Source of the DNA: Alphaproteobacteria bacterium
GTDB lineage: Bacteria > Pseudomonadota > Alphaproteobacteria > Caulobacterales > Aquidulcibacteraceae
Assembly (NCBI GenBank): GCA_027485915.1
Contig: JAIXQA010000064.1
Coordinates: 46,282 to 110,281, forward strand
DNA length: 64,000 nucleotides
Direction of reading: 5' to 3'
Below are positions 48,832-58,081 of this stretch, in pieces. The notes below the pieces were generated by a model. That model was not told the DNA's origin. It saw nothing but the letters and a program-made list of their open reading frames with translations, and made no database searches. Each line of letters opens with the position of its first letter. Positions within the stretch are counted from its first letter, which is position 1. The position numbers and the translations under genes are program-made.

Positions 48832-49707
48832 TTAGTCGCGTGCAAGAAGTTTTTCCATCATAGTCCGCACATCCGCGCCCAGCTCTGGGTCTTTAAGCGC
48901 ATACCCGATGAACGCTTCTGCGTAGCCAATGCGTGAACCACAATCGAAATCACGCCCAACAAATTCGACAGCATGAAACGCTTGCACTTCCATCAAGCGC
49001 AACATGGCATCTGTCAGCTGAATTTCACCACCCGCACCACGTTCTTGGGTTTCCAGATAATGGAATATCTCAGGCTGGAGAATGTATCGGCCGGTAATAC
49101 GCAAATTAGACGGTGCCACCTCTTTGGCTGGCTTCTCCACCATGCCAGTAACTGGCATGGATTTGCCGACTCTTTCACCATGCGCGATAACGCCGTAGCT
49201 TGAGACTTGCTCTAAGGGCACCGGATCAACCGCGATCACATTGCCGCCAACTTCTTCATAGCCTGCAATCATTTGAGCTAAGCAAGATGGGCTAGCTTGA
49301 ACCAAAACATCTGGTAGCAGAACCGCAAAAGGCTCGTTTCCAATGATGTCGCGTGCGCACCAAACAGCATGACCTAAACCCAATGGGGACTGTTGGCGCA
49401 CAAAGCTCTTAGAGCCTGCTTCTGGCAGCATGTCCTCTAGCATCTTAAGCTGAACCGCCTTGCCCGCGCGGCGCAGAGAGTCTTCAAGTTCATACGCACG
49501 ATCAAAGTAATCCTCGATCGCATTCTTGTTCCGGCCTGTGACAAAAACGAAGTGTTCGATGCCGGCTTCCAGCGCTTCTTCAACAACCCAATGGACTGCG
49601 GGTCTATCAAATACTGGGAGCATCTCTTTGGGTAATGATTTGGTGGCTGGCAATACGCGCGTGCCGAAGCCTGCCACAGGCAATACAGCCTTACGAATTT
49701 TTTGCAT
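48832..49707 (-). CDS. galU: UTP--glucose-1-phosphate uridylyltransferase
   Basis: 291 residues. Makes UDP-glucose from glucose-1-P and UTP. KAVLPVAGFGTRVLPATKSLPKEMLP is the nucleotide-binding start, followed by EYFDRAYELE-like and QLTDAMLRL motifs. Length is typical for GalU; Rfb-type dTDP-glucose enzymes are similar in length but lack the GTRVLPATKSLPKEM form. It supplies UDP-glucose to ugd downstream. The start is at the edge of a 280-bp divergent gap towards transaldolase; no clear promoter there. Confidence 0.94.
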   Translation of the reverse strand: MQKIRKAVLPVAGFGTRVLPATKSLPKEMLPVFDRPAVHWVVEEALEAGIEHFVFVTGRNKNAIEDYFDRAYELEDSLRRAGKAVQLKMLEDMLPEAGSKSFVRQQSPLGLGHAVWCARDIIGNEPFAVLLPDVLVQASPSCLAQMIAGYEEVGGNVIAVDPVPLEQVSSYGVIAHGERVGKSMPVTGMVEKPAKEVAPSNLRITGRYILQPEIFHYLETQERGAGGEIQLTDAMLRLMEVQAFHAVEFVGRDFDCGSRIGYAEAFIGYALKDPELGADVRTMMEKLLARD

Positions 49708-49987
49708 TATTTAATTCCCTGAGCCGGCGAAACTGACAGTGTCGTATAGTCTGTCTTGCTTACACTTCCCACATGCACATGCAGATGACACAGAAGTCGC
49801 CGCGAACAGACCTGAAGCAATGGTAAGCACAAACCATGCCAAACGACGTTAAAGGCGTCGCAAGTTCCCAGCCTGTTACCGTAGGACCTGAATGCCAAAC
49901 TGGGCGATAGCCTTGAGGGCCAGCGCCGTGTGCTTTAAGGGGCCATCAAACGATTCCGCTAGTCGCTTTGCATTATTGGAGACACCC

Positions 49988-50641
49988 ATGAGGATTTTCA
50001 TTGATACCGCCGAAGTCGCCGATCTGAAAGTCCTGGCCGCCACCGGGCTTGTGGACGGCGTTACGACCAATCCGTCTCTAATCGCCAAATCAGGTCGCAA
50101 GATTGCCGAGGCAATTGAAGAAATTTGTGCACTGATCCCTGGTCCAATTAGCGCTGAAGCGGTTGCCAGTGATTATGATACCCTGCTGGCTGAGGGCCGC
50201 TTTCTGGCCAAGATAGCGCCAAATGTTGTTGTGAAATTGCCGTTGACGCCTATCGGCCTTCGGGTCTGCAAGGCCTTGAGTGACGAGGGAACTCCGGTTA
50301 ACGTCACTTTGTGTTTTTCTGCCGTTCAAGCGCTGTTAGCAGCCAAAGCAGGTGCAACCTATATCTCGCCCTTCATTGGTAGGCTTGACGACAATGGCCA
50401 AGATGGGATGGAACTGATCCGCGATATTCGGGTTATTTACGATAATTACGGTTTTGAAACCCAAATTCTGGCGGCTTCCGCGAGAACAGCCATACATGTT
50501 CGTGATGCCGCGCTCGCGGGTGCCGACTGTGCCACATTGCCGCCAGCCGTTTTCAACGCGCTGTACAAGCACGTTTTGACGGATCTTGGGTTAGAGGCGT
50601 TTATGAAAGATTGGGAAAAGACCGGCCAGTCGATCCTCTAG
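49988..50641 (+). CDS. tal: Transaldolase, short (FSA-like) type
   Basis: 217 residues. [16 protein letters not shown] opens the short transaldolase/fructose-6-phosphate aldolase class; [10 protein letters not shown] and [12 protein letters not shown] (Schiff-base Lys near 87) with [10 protein letters not shown] follow. Moves three-carbon units in the pentose phosphate cycle. Enzymes of this size can be either transaldolases or F6P aldolases; I cannot separate them by eye. GGAGAC precedes ATG 49988; the open frame continues 32 codons upstream. With rpe elsewhere in the window it supports sugar supply. Confidence 0.9.
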   Translation: MRIFIDTAEVADLKVLAATGLVDGVTTNPSLIAKSGRKIAEAIEEICALIPGPISAEAVASDYDTLLAEGRFLAKIAPNVVVKLPLTPIGLRVCKALSDEGTPVNVTLCFSAVQALLAAKAGATYISPFIGRLDDNGQDGMELIRDIRVIYDNYGFETQILAASARTAIHVRDAALAGADCATLPPAVFNALYKHVLTDLGLEAFMKDWEKTGQSIL

Positions 50642-50705
50642 GACAACGCAAAAAAGGGTCGGAACTAGTTAGCCGCCAGTCCGGGCGATCGGCATTAGAA
50701 AGGGC

Positions 50706-51794
50706 ATGTCTTTGACGACATCTTCGCAATCCCCATTCATCGTACCCGTCATCCTTTCGGGCGGCGCCGGCTCCCGGCTTTGGCCCTTGTCCACACAGTC
50801 GAAGCCAAAGCAGTTTCATGCACTCGTCGGAAAAAAGACGATGTTTGGTCAAACTTTACAACGAGTTGCAGCGGACCAAGTCGTGCGCTTTGGTGAGCCG
50901 CTTGTAATCTGCGGTCTAAACCATCTGGGTCCTGTTAGAGAAGAGTTGGCACGCGAGCGCATTAATAACGCGACCATTGTCTTGGAACCAAAGCCACGGA
51001 ACACAGCCCCTGCGCTGGCCGTTGCGGCACTTATTCAAGCAGAGCGAGATCCTGAAGCGCTTATGCTCGTGTTGCCCGCCGATCATGTGATTACGCGTCC
51101 AGAAAATCTACACAAAGCTTGCTTGGATGCCTGCGCAGCCGCGCTTGATGGTCGGATCGTCACTTTTGCCGTGACCCCAACCGCGCCTGAAACGGGGTAT
51201 GGCTACATTAAGCGTGGCGAAGCTTTGGCTGAGGGTGTATTTGCGGTCGAAGCTTTCCGGGAGAAGCCAGATGTTGCAACGGCCGAAGGTTATTTGGCAG
51301 ATGGTCATTATGCATGGAATGCGGGCATCTTCTTTTTTAAGGCAAGCGCTTTCCTCGCTGAACTCAACACCCACGCCCCAGCGGTTTTAAGCGCTGCGCG
51401 AGAGGCCTTGGCGCAAAGTCGTAGAGACGCAGGATGTATTTATCTTGACGAAGCTGCCTTCGTCCAAGCACCTTCAATCTCGGTTGATTATGCCGTGATG
51501 GAACCAACTGATCTAGCGGCTGTGGTGCCGGTAGATATGGGTTGGAACGACGTTGGTTCATTCTTGACGCTTTGGGAGCTCGCCGAAAAAGACCCTAGTG
51601 CCAATGTTGCGCACGGACCAACTGCCTTGTTTGACACGCAAGGCTGCCTCATTCGTTCTGAAACTATCCCAGTCGCTTTGATAGGCGTGGAGGATCTTGT
51701 TGTGATAGCCACAGCTCAAGGCATTTTGGTTATGAACAAGGATCGTGCGCAGGATGTTCGTCTTGCAGCAGATGCCTTCAAGACAAAGAATTAG
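50706..51794 (+). CDS. manC: Mannose-1-phosphate guanylyltransferase
   Basis: 362 residues. Makes GDP-mannose from mannose-1-P and GTP. VPVILSGGAGSRLWPLSTQSKPKQFH is the pyrophosphorylase loop of the ManC/RfbM type, with the AAFREKP-like FREKP and YAWNAGIFFFKAS segments. Only the transferase domain is present; the cupin isomerase half of bifunctional ManC is missing, so mannose-6-P must come from another enzyme, perhaps the AGE-family gene downstream. The purU start follows one base after the stop. Confidence 0.92.
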   Translation: MSLTTSSQSPFIVPVILSGGAGSRLWPLSTQSKPKQFHALVGKKTMFGQTLQRVAADQVVRFGEPLVICGLNHLGPVREELARERINNATIVLEPKPRNTAPALAVAALIQAERDPEALMLVLPADHVITRPENLHKACLDACAAALDGRIVTFAVTPTAPETGYGYIKRGEALAEGVFAVEAFREKPDVATAEGYLADGHYAWNAGIFFFKASAFLAELNTHAPAVLSAAREALAQSRRDAGCIYLDEAAFVQAPSISVDYAVMEPTDLAAVVPVDMGWNDVGSFLTLWELAEKDPSANVAHGPTALFDTQGCLIRSETIPVALIGVEDLVVIATAQGILVMNKDRAQDVRLAADAFKTKN

Positions 51795-51795
51795 A

Positions 51796-52662
51796 ATGCC
51801 GAGAGATTTTAACTATATTCTCACGGTTAGATGCCCGGACCAGACAGGTATTGTGGCCGCAGTATCTCGGTTTCTGGCCGACCGCGGACTAACCATTGAA
51901 GAAGCCGACCACTTTCATGATCAGCTTGAGGGCCATTTCTTTATGCGAACGGCCTTTAGATCGAGTTCAGATTCTGGCCCCCTCCCATTGGCGGAGTTGT
52001 TAGCGGGCTTCGCGCCGATCGCACGCCGTTACAAGATGGATTGGGCGTTTCATCCAACCAGCGAGAAGCCGCGCATTGTACTTGCCGTGTCCAAGTCCGG
52101 CCATTGCTTGAACGACCTTTTACATCGCTGGCGATCTGGCTGGCTACGGGCAGATATTGTTGGTGTTGTGTCCAACCATGAAGATCTGCGCAAAGAAGTC
52201 GAATGGCATGGGTTGCCATATCTTTATCGGCCTGTGAGTTCAGAGACCAAAGCGCAAGCAGAGGCGGATTTCCTCGCATTTATGCAAGAGCATCGAGCCA
52301 ATCTCTTGGTACTCGCCCGCTATATGCAGGTCTTGACACCAGAGACGGTGGCGGCCCTGCATGGCCGGTGTCTCAATATCCACCACTCGTTTTTGCCCGG
52401 GTTTAAAGGGGCCAAGCCTTACCACCAAGCCCATGCCCGCGGTGTTAAAATGATTGGGGCCAGTGCCCATTATGTGACGGCAGATTTGGATGAGGGTCCG
52501 ATCATTGAGCAAGGGGTTGAACGGGTCACCCATTCTGACACGCCCGATGATCTGATTGAAATTGGGCGTGACTTAGAATGCACTGTTTTAGCACGCGCGG
52601 TTCGCTGGCATTGTGAGCACCGTGTCTTGCTTGCCGGTCATCGAACGGTTGTTTTTCGATAA
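51796..52662 (+). CDS. purU: Formyltetrahydrofolate deformylase
   Basis: 288 residues. Splits 10-formyl-THF to formate and THF. The N-terminal ACT domain opens YILTVRCPDQTGIVAAVSRFL; the hydrolase domain has the family strand LVLARYMQVL, NIHHSFLPGFKGAKPYHQA with catalytic His, and SAHYVTADLDEGPIIEQ with catalytic Asp. ATG 51796 leaves a 1-bp gap from manC, so it is probably in the same transcript despite unrelated roles. The frame extends 17 codons upstream but within manC. Confidence 0.93.
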   Translation: MPRDFNYILTVRCPDQTGIVAAVSRFLADRGLTIEEADHFHDQLEGHFFMRTAFRSSSDSGPLPLAELLAGFAPIARRYKMDWAFHPTSEKPRIVLAVSKSGHCLNDLLHRWRSGWLRADIVGVVSNHEDLRKEVEWHGLPYLYRPVSSETKAQAEADFLAFMQEHRANLLVLARYMQVLTPETVAALHGRCLNIHHSFLPGFKGAKPYHQAHARGVKMIGASAHYVTADLDEGPIIEQGVERVTHSDTPDDLIEIGRDLECTVLARAVRWHCEHRVLLAGHRTVVFR

Positions 52663-52670
52663 ATGATTAA

Positions 52671-52692
52671 GGGAGGCAAAGGACTGCCTCCC
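52671..52692 (+). other. Perfect 8-bp hairpin after purU
   Basis: GGGAGGCA at 52671-52678 pairs with TGCCTCCC at 52685-52692 across a 6-nt loop, 9 bp beyond the purU stop. It lacks a T-run, so it may be an incomplete terminator or an mRNA-processing hairpin between purU and the mutase gene. Confidence 0.5.
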
Positions 52693-52761
52693 TCCAATAC
52701 GTTCTCTTTATTCTGCACCCAATCCGCGCTAGTGCACTGCCACTTCAATTGGAGCTTACAA

Positions 52762-54294
52762 ATGACAAACACCACGATGCCTAAGCCTCGGACGGAGCTG
52801 GCCACCAATACTTTGGATTTTGAAATGAATCCTTTGGTGAAAGCCACCGGCTTCCGGGAGTATGACGCCCGGTGGTGGTTTGGCATTCAAGGTAATGCGA
52901 AGGCACCTGAGTTGAATTTTTTGGGTGTACAAGCTCTCGGTCTTGGTCTTGGCACTTTGCTACACGAATATGGTGCGAGCCGTGTCGTGGTTGGTCACGA
53001 TTTTCGCTTCTATTCTTTGTCAATCAAGCAAGCATTGACCGTCGGCCTGATGCAGGCTGGATGTGAAGTTCTCGATATTGGCCTAGCCTTGTCGCCTGTC
53101 GCCTATTTCGCCCAGTTTGCCTTGGACGCACCGGCTGTTGCCATGGTCACCGCCAGCCATAATGAAAACGGCTGGACGGGCGTAAAAATGGGCGCACAAA
53201 AGCCTTTGACTTTTGGCCCCGATGAAATGGGAAAGTTGCGCGATATTGTTTTGTCCGGTTCGTTTGTTGAGCGCCCCGGCGGCAGCCTAACACGCGTGGA
53301 AGGGATGCGTGAGCGCTATATTGCGGACGCTGTCGGCGATTTTAAACTGAGCCGTCCGATCAAAGTTGTGGTTGCGTGCGGCAATGGCGCAGCGGGTGCC
53401 TATGCTCCAGACGCGTTGCGCCGCATGGGCGCAGATGTGGTTGAGATGGACTGCGAACTCGATTGGAACTTCCCAAAGTACAATCCGAACCCAGAAGATG
53501 AGGAAATGCTGCACGCCATGGCAGAAACTGTGCGTGCCACCGGGGCAGAACTTGCTTTGGGCTTTGATGGCGACGGCGATCGCTGCGGTGTCGTCGATGA
53601 TTCCGGGGAAGAGATATTCGCGGACAAGATCGGGCTTCTTCTCGCCCGTGACATGAGTGCACTCCATCCAAACGCAACCTTTGTCGTCGACGTAAAGTCC
53701 ACCGGTGCCTATGAGATTGATCCAGTCCTGAAGGCCAATGGCGCGAAAGTCGACTATTGGAAGACCGGTCACTCTTACATCAAGCGGCGCACGAATGAAC
53801 TTGATGCTCTGGCGGGCTTTGAGAAGTCAGGGCACTTTTTCCTGCGTGCGCCTTACGGGCGTGGCTATGATGATGCTCTGGTCGCAGCGCGGGTCATCCT
53901 TGCTATGTTGGATCGTGCTGGCGGGGCCAAGTTATCGGAAATGAAGCAAAAGCTGCCACTAACTTGGACGTCTCTTACGATGTCTGCCCATTGCGGTGAC
54001 GAAGTCAAATATGGGGTGATTGATCGCGTCGTGGCGGATTATGTAGCTCTTGCTGCCGCTGGCGGGAAGATTCTGGGGCGCGCCATCCGCGATGTTAACA
54101 CGGTCAATGGTGCACGTGTTACGTTGGAAGACGGCTCGTTCGTGCTCGTGCGCGCTTCCTCCAACAAGCCTGAACTCGTGGTGGTGGTCGAAAGCACGGT
54201 TTCAGATGCCGATATGCGTGCGCTTTTCCACGAAGAAGCAAAGCCCCGCCTGTCAGCGTTTCCCGAAGTTGGCCATTATAATCAAACTGTCTAA
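52762..54294 (+). CDS. Phosphomannomutase/phosphoglucomutase
   Basis: 510 residues, alpha-D-phosphohexomutase family. Phosphoserine loop VTASHNENGWTGVKMG with Ser132, the metal loop GFDGDGDRCGVVD, sugar loop EKSGHFFLRAP and the phosphate-binding end VRASSNKPELVV. It interconverts mannose-6-P/mannose-1-P or the glucose phosphates. Placement between manC and the AGE isomerase suggests the mannose role. The length, above the usual 450-460, includes extra residues at the N-terminus. TTGGAG lies before ATG 52762; the frame is open 33 codons upstream. Confidence 0.9.
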   Translation: MTNTTMPKPRTELATNTLDFEMNPLVKATGFREYDARWWFGIQGNAKAPELNFLGVQALGLGLGTLLHEYGASRVVVGHDFRFYSLSIKQALTVGLMQAGCEVLDIGLALSPVAYFAQFALDAPAVAMVTASHNENGWTGVKMGAQKPLTFGPDEMGKLRDIVLSGSFVERPGGSLTRVEGMRERYIADAVGDFKLSRPIKVVVACGNGAAGAYAPDALRRMGADVVEMDCELDWNFPKYNPNPEDEEMLHAMAETVRATGAELALGFDGDGDRCGVVDDSGEEIFADKIGLLLARDMSALHPNATFVVDVKSTGAYEIDPVLKANGAKVDYWKTGHSYIKRRTNELDALAGFEKSGHFFLRAPYGRGYDDALVAARVILAMLDRAGGAKLSEMKQKLPLTWTSLTMSAHCGDEVKYGVIDRVVADYVALAAAGGKILGRAIRDVNTVNGARVTLEDGSFVLVRASSNKPELVVVVESTVSDADMRALFHEEAKPRLSAFPEVGHYNQTV

Positions 54295-54315
54295 GCCTTC
54301 GAGGGGCACCCAGAT

Positions 54316-55455
54316 ATGGACCTAGAGATCAAGCGCATTCGCGCGTGGATGTTTGATCATGCATTGCCGCTATGGGCAGAATGTGGATGGGACAGACAAC
54401 ATGGGGGTCCCGTCGAGGAATTGGCTCTCAACGGTGGGCTTTCTGACCCTGGCTTTAAGCGTGTTCGGGTTTTCTGCCGGCAAGTCTATGTCTTTTCCCA
54501 TGCCTATCTTCTTGGCTGGCAGCCTGGCATGACGCACGCCAAAAAAATGTATGAGGCTATGGTAGCACATTGTTGGCAAGGCCAAGAGTTAGGCTGGGCT
54601 AAACTTGTTACCTCGGACAATCAAATTCTTGATCCGACCACTGACCTTTATGACAATGCTTTTGCTCTGTTCTCATTGGGCTGGTTCTACCGCATTTCGC
54701 CAACTCCGGACGTTCTGGACATGATGCAGCAGACGGTGACTTTGATCGACACAAAGATGCGGCATCCTAAAGTCGGGTTCTGGCATCAGCTTCCAGCTAA
54801 AGGACCACGACTGCAAAACCCACATATGCATTCTTTGGAAGCCTGTCTGGCTTGTTACGAAAGCACCCAAGACCCGATTTTTGAGCGTTTGGCCCGAGAA
54901 ATTATCGGCCTATTTCAGAGCTACTTCTATGACCCGACGCGTCGAACCTTGTGTGAGTATTTCGACGATAATCTCGACCGATTGGCGGGCGACAAGGGTC
55001 ACTGGGTAGAGCCTGGACATCAGTTTGAATGGGCTTGGATATTGGCCTCAGCCCATAAGTTATTGGGTGTTGAGGTGGCTGAGCAGGTCGAAGGATTGAT
55101 AGCGTTTGGTGAACAAAAAGGTGTCGATCACGCATGTGCCGCCACCTATAATGTCATCCGCGATGATGGAAATTTTGTCGATGCAGGCTCGCGTACCTGG
55201 CCGAACACAGAACGCCTGAAGGCTGCGGTGGCGCTCTATGAACTGACCGGTGCTAACCCTGTGCCGGTCCTGCGGCCTACATTACAATTGTTGCTCAATC
55301 GCTATCTCGCAGTTGAGCCCTTAGGTGGGTGGCTTGATGCCTTTGACCAAGCCGGACAGCCCACGGCGAAAGCGATGCCAACATCGACTTTCTACCATTT
55401 GTTTTTGGCCTTCGCAGAAGTCCTGCGGGTTGCAGACCGTCTAAAAGCACAGTAG
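54316..55455 (+). CDS. AGE family epimerase/isomerase, candidate mannose-6-phosphate isomerase
   Basis: 379 residues, (alpha/alpha)6 barrel of the N-acylglucosamine 2-epimerase family. HGGPVEEL near residue 30, RVFCRQVYVFSHAYLLGW, DLYDNAFALFSLGWFY, NPHMHSLEACLACYE, VEPGHQFEWAWIL and the C-terminal TSTFYHLFLAFAE give the barrel His and Glu residues. The family includes N-acetylglucosamine epimerases, mannose isomerases and mannose-6-P isomerases. Location 21 bp after the mutase and downstream of the one-domain ManC suggests it supplies mannose-6-P from fructose-6-P. That role is inference; the fold is not. Confidence 0.85.
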   Translation: MDLEIKRIRAWMFDHALPLWAECGWDRQHGGPVEELALNGGLSDPGFKRVRVFCRQVYVFSHAYLLGWQPGMTHAKKMYEAMVAHCWQGQELGWAKLVTSDNQILDPTTDLYDNAFALFSLGWFYRISPTPDVLDMMQQTVTLIDTKMRHPKVGFWHQLPAKGPRLQNPHMHSLEACLACYESTQDPIFERLAREIIGLFQSYFYDPTRRTLCEYFDDNLDRLAGDKGHWVEPGHQFEWAWILASAHKLLGVEVAEQVEGLIAFGEQKGVDHACAATYNVIRDDGNFVDAGSRTWPNTERLKAAVALYELTGANPVPVLRPTLQLLLNRYLAVEPLGGWLDAFDQAGQPTAKAMPTSTFYHLFLAFAEVLRVADRLKAQ

Positions 55456-55517
55456 CGAAACCTTCTAAGTCTCGCGTAGGAATAGCCGCGCGTCGGACCG
55501 GTAAGAAGGCTCATCAC

Positions 55518-56438
55518 GTGTCAGACGTTTCAGAAAAGCAGGTCCGGATTGGTGTCGCAGGAGCCGGGGTGTTTGGCCGTAATCACGCCAACAAGATCAA
55601 AGCCAATCCACGTGCAACTTTAGTTGGGATCTTTGACTTGAGCCCCGAGCGGGCCGAGGCTTTGGCCGCTGACATGGAAACCGATGCCTTTACCGACTTG
55701 TCGGCGATCCTCGCGCAGGTCGATGCGCTTGTCGTCGCGACGCCAGCCATTGCGCACGGCGGCGTAGCCCGCGCCGCCATTGACGCAGGTAAGCATTGTT
55801 TGGTCGAAAAACCTCTGGCTGCTACCGCCGCAGACGCAGACATCTTATGCCAACATGCTGTAGAGCGCGGGGTCGTGCTGCAGGCTGGTCATCAAGAGCG
55901 TTACATCTTCAAGGCGATGGGCTTGTTTGAAGTTGAGGAGCGCCCAACTTTCTTGGAAGCGACGCGGGTAGGCTTGCCCAGCATTCGGGGTGCGGACGTG
56001 TCAGTCACCATGGATCTTATGGTTCATGATATTGATTTAGCTCGACTTCTGTTTCGGGCAGAGCCCATCAAAATTAGGGCAACCCGCCTTGCGGGCACGC
56101 CGGAAAACCCGGATGCTGTGGAAGCTGTTTTAATTTTTGACGGCGGTGGTGAAGCCAGGTTCCTCGCGAGTCGAGCCGCTGAAGAACGCGATCGTCGCAT
56201 GACGATTGGCTATAGCAATGGCGAAGTGGCGATTGATTTCATCGCCAAAAGCTTTAGTGACGGGCCGGATTTCGGGTTACATTCTGATTTTGCAACCCGC
56301 ATTCCAGACCCTATGGGCGCGGCGACCGCAGACTTTATCGCTGCTATTCTGGGTGAGCGCCAAGTGGCGATCCCTGCAGCCGATGGTGCCGCCGCCGTAC
56401 GGATAGCTGAGGCGATTGATGCGGCAAGCCGCGCTTGA
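55518..56438 (+). CDS. Gfo/Idh/MocA oxidoreductase, possible UDP-GlcNAc 3-dehydrogenase (GnnA-like)
   Basis: 306 residues. N-terminal Rossmann fold with IGVAGAGVFGRNHANKI, the family Glu-Lys-Pro motif in LVEKPLAA (catalytic Lys near residue 99), and MVHDIDLARLLF in the C-terminal domain. Neighbouring the DegT aminotransferase, it fits the two-enzyme route (GnnA then GnnB) that turns UDP-GlcNAc into its 2,3-diamino form for lipid A, as known in Acidithiobacillus; the alternative is a WbpB-like enzyme of O-antigen. GTG 55518 is the start. Function is by context. Confidence 0.82.
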   Translation: MSDVSEKQVRIGVAGAGVFGRNHANKIKANPRATLVGIFDLSPERAEALAADMETDAFTDLSAILAQVDALVVATPAIAHGGVARAAIDAGKHCLVEKPLAATAADADILCQHAVERGVVLQAGHQERYIFKAMGLFEVEERPTFLEATRVGLPSIRGADVSVTMDLMVHDIDLARLLFRAEPIKIRATRLAGTPENPDAVEAVLIFDGGGEARFLASRAAEERDRRMTIGYSNGEVAIDFIAKSFSDGPDFGLHSDFATRIPDPMGAATADFIAAILGERQVAIPAADGAAAVRIAEAIDAASRA

Positions 56439-56565
56439 TTGTTGCTCTTGGTTGCCAAAAGTGATGAGGCCTTCTGCAGTGGCTTGCAGTAATCCCCCAA
56501 ACGATGGCGTATGAGGCATCACAACCCCAGTACACGGCCTGAATTGAGATTGAGTGGTACCTACC

Positions 56566-57753
56566 ATGACTGACAACATACGCCCCCCGATCGGCTTTAT
56601 TGATCTTTTGGCGCAACGCCGCCGACTCGGGTCTCGTATTGATGAGGCGGTGATGGGGGTGATCAATAGTGGTGCCTATATCATGGGACCACAAGTCCAA
56701 GCTTTTGAGGCAGCTTTGGCCGAATTCGGGCAGTCGAAGTACGCCCTGTCCTGCGCCAATGGCACTGACGCTTTGGTTCTGCCCTTGATGGCATGGCATA
56801 TACGAACTGGCGACGCGGTCTTCTGCCCTAGCTTCACCTTTGCTGCGACTGGCGAAGTTGTGCCCTGGCTGGGCGCGACCCCTGTATTCGTCGACGTTGA
56901 CCCCGTAACTTACAATTTGGATCCTGTGCATTTGGAGGCCTCAATCGAGGCTGTTTTAGCGGAGGGTAAGTTAAAGCCCAAAGTGATCATCGCCGTGGAC
57001 CTCTTTGGTCAACCTGCCAATTACCCTGCGATTTCAGCAATCGCAAAGAAATATGATCTGAAACTGATTGCTGATTCTGCTCAGGGATTTGGTTGCACAC
57101 TCAATGGCCAACACCCGATCCATTGGGCAGATGTGGCCACCACCAGCTTCTTTCCTGCCAAACCCTTGGGCTGCTATGGAGACGGCGGTGCGGTGCTCAC
57201 CGATGATTATGCCTTGTGGGAAGTGATGGATTCCCTCCGTGTTCATGGCAAGGCTACTAAAAGCGATCTGGCTGGAAAAACCTTTGAGCATGACCCAAAA
57301 TATCTCAATATTCGAATTGGCATGAACTCGCGTCTCGACACGGTTCAAGCCGCAATCCTGCTTGAGAAATTGTCTGTGTTCGCAGAAGAGATCGAAGCTC
57401 GTAACCGCATTGCTGCCCGCTATAACGAGATGTTAGGCGATAGCGTCATAGTGCCAAAAGTCATTGAAGGCGGTGTATCCACCTGGGCGCAGTATACGAT
57501 TGAAATCCCTGATCGTGACGGTTTGGCCGCCTATGCGAAGACCCACGGCGTGCCAACAGCTGCCTATTATCCAATCCCAATCCACAAGCAGGATGTCTAT
57601 AGCCGCTTCCCCGTCGGTCCTGGCGGCCTTCCGGTAACCGAGGCCAAGGCTGACCTCGTGATTTCACTGCCGATGCATCCATATTTGGACGAAGAAACCC
57701 AAGATCACATCGTTGAGACCGTGCGCAATTTCGCTGGGCGCAATCGGGTATAA
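56566..57753 (+). CDS. DegT/DnrJ/EryC1 aminotransferase, possible GnnB-like
   Basis: 395 residues, PLP sugar aminotransferase. FIDLLAQRRRLGSRID opens the family, SCANGTDALVL and PSFTFAATGEVV follow, Asp170 lies in LIADSAQGFG and the PLP Lys199 in SFFPAKPLGCYGDGGA. Such enzymes add an amino group to a keto-sugar nucleotide. With the Gfo/Idh gene 127 bp upstream it forms a 3-dehydrogenase/3-transaminase pair suited to UDP-2,3-diamino-glucose for lipid A. GTG 56554 is the alternative start. The donor is probably glutamate. Confidence 0.88.
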   Translation: MTDNIRPPIGFIDLLAQRRRLGSRIDEAVMGVINSGAYIMGPQVQAFEAALAEFGQSKYALSCANGTDALVLPLMAWHIRTGDAVFCPSFTFAATGEVVPWLGATPVFVDVDPVTYNLDPVHLEASIEAVLAEGKLKPKVIIAVDLFGQPANYPAISAIAKKYDLKLIADSAQGFGCTLNGQHPIHWADVATTSFFPAKPLGCYGDGGAVLTDDYALWEVMDSLRVHGKATKSDLAGKTFEHDPKYLNIRIGMNSRLDTVQAAILLEKLSVFAEEIEARNRIAARYNEMLGDSVIVPKVIEGGVSTWAQYTIEIPDRDGLAAYAKTHGVPTAAYYPIPIHKQDVYSRFPVGPGGLPVTEAKADLVISLPMHPYLDEETQDHIVETVRNFAGRNRV

Positions 57754-58081
57754 TTGGTGCGCCCACCCGAAGGGCGTTTGCATCAGTTCCGATAATTGAT
57801 TTTGTTGCAGGCCCAAATGGATGGAAGCTAGACAGGTAACCTCCGTTCACGGATTCGGGGCTTTTGGACCGAGGCCACTTCCCTGTCTGTCGCCTTGTCT
57901 TTCCGGCTTCGGTGTTTGATGCGATCAAATTTTGAGATTTGGTCGGCTGAAATACAGTCGACCGGGCGAATTTATGTGCTTCTGTGAATGGCCCGCCTAT
58001 GGTCAGATCTTGAATTGGTGTTATGTTTTTTCATGTCTAAGTTGTGGTTGGTGTGGCCATTGGGTTTAATGAGTTAACTAA
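57754..58081. other. Non-coding gap
   Basis: 328 bp with no supported gene. A small hairpin (CGCCC, 7-nt loop, GGGCG, 57760-57776) follows the aminotransferase stop but has only a short T-run, so it is at best a weak terminator. The right part is AT-rich and may hold the promoter of the small secreted protein; no confident -35/-10 pair is seen. Confidence 0.45.

Noticed and set aside
57759..57776. Hairpin after the DegT aminotransferase as intrinsic terminator
   Set aside because: Five-bp stem, seven-base loop and only three T residues; too weak to call.
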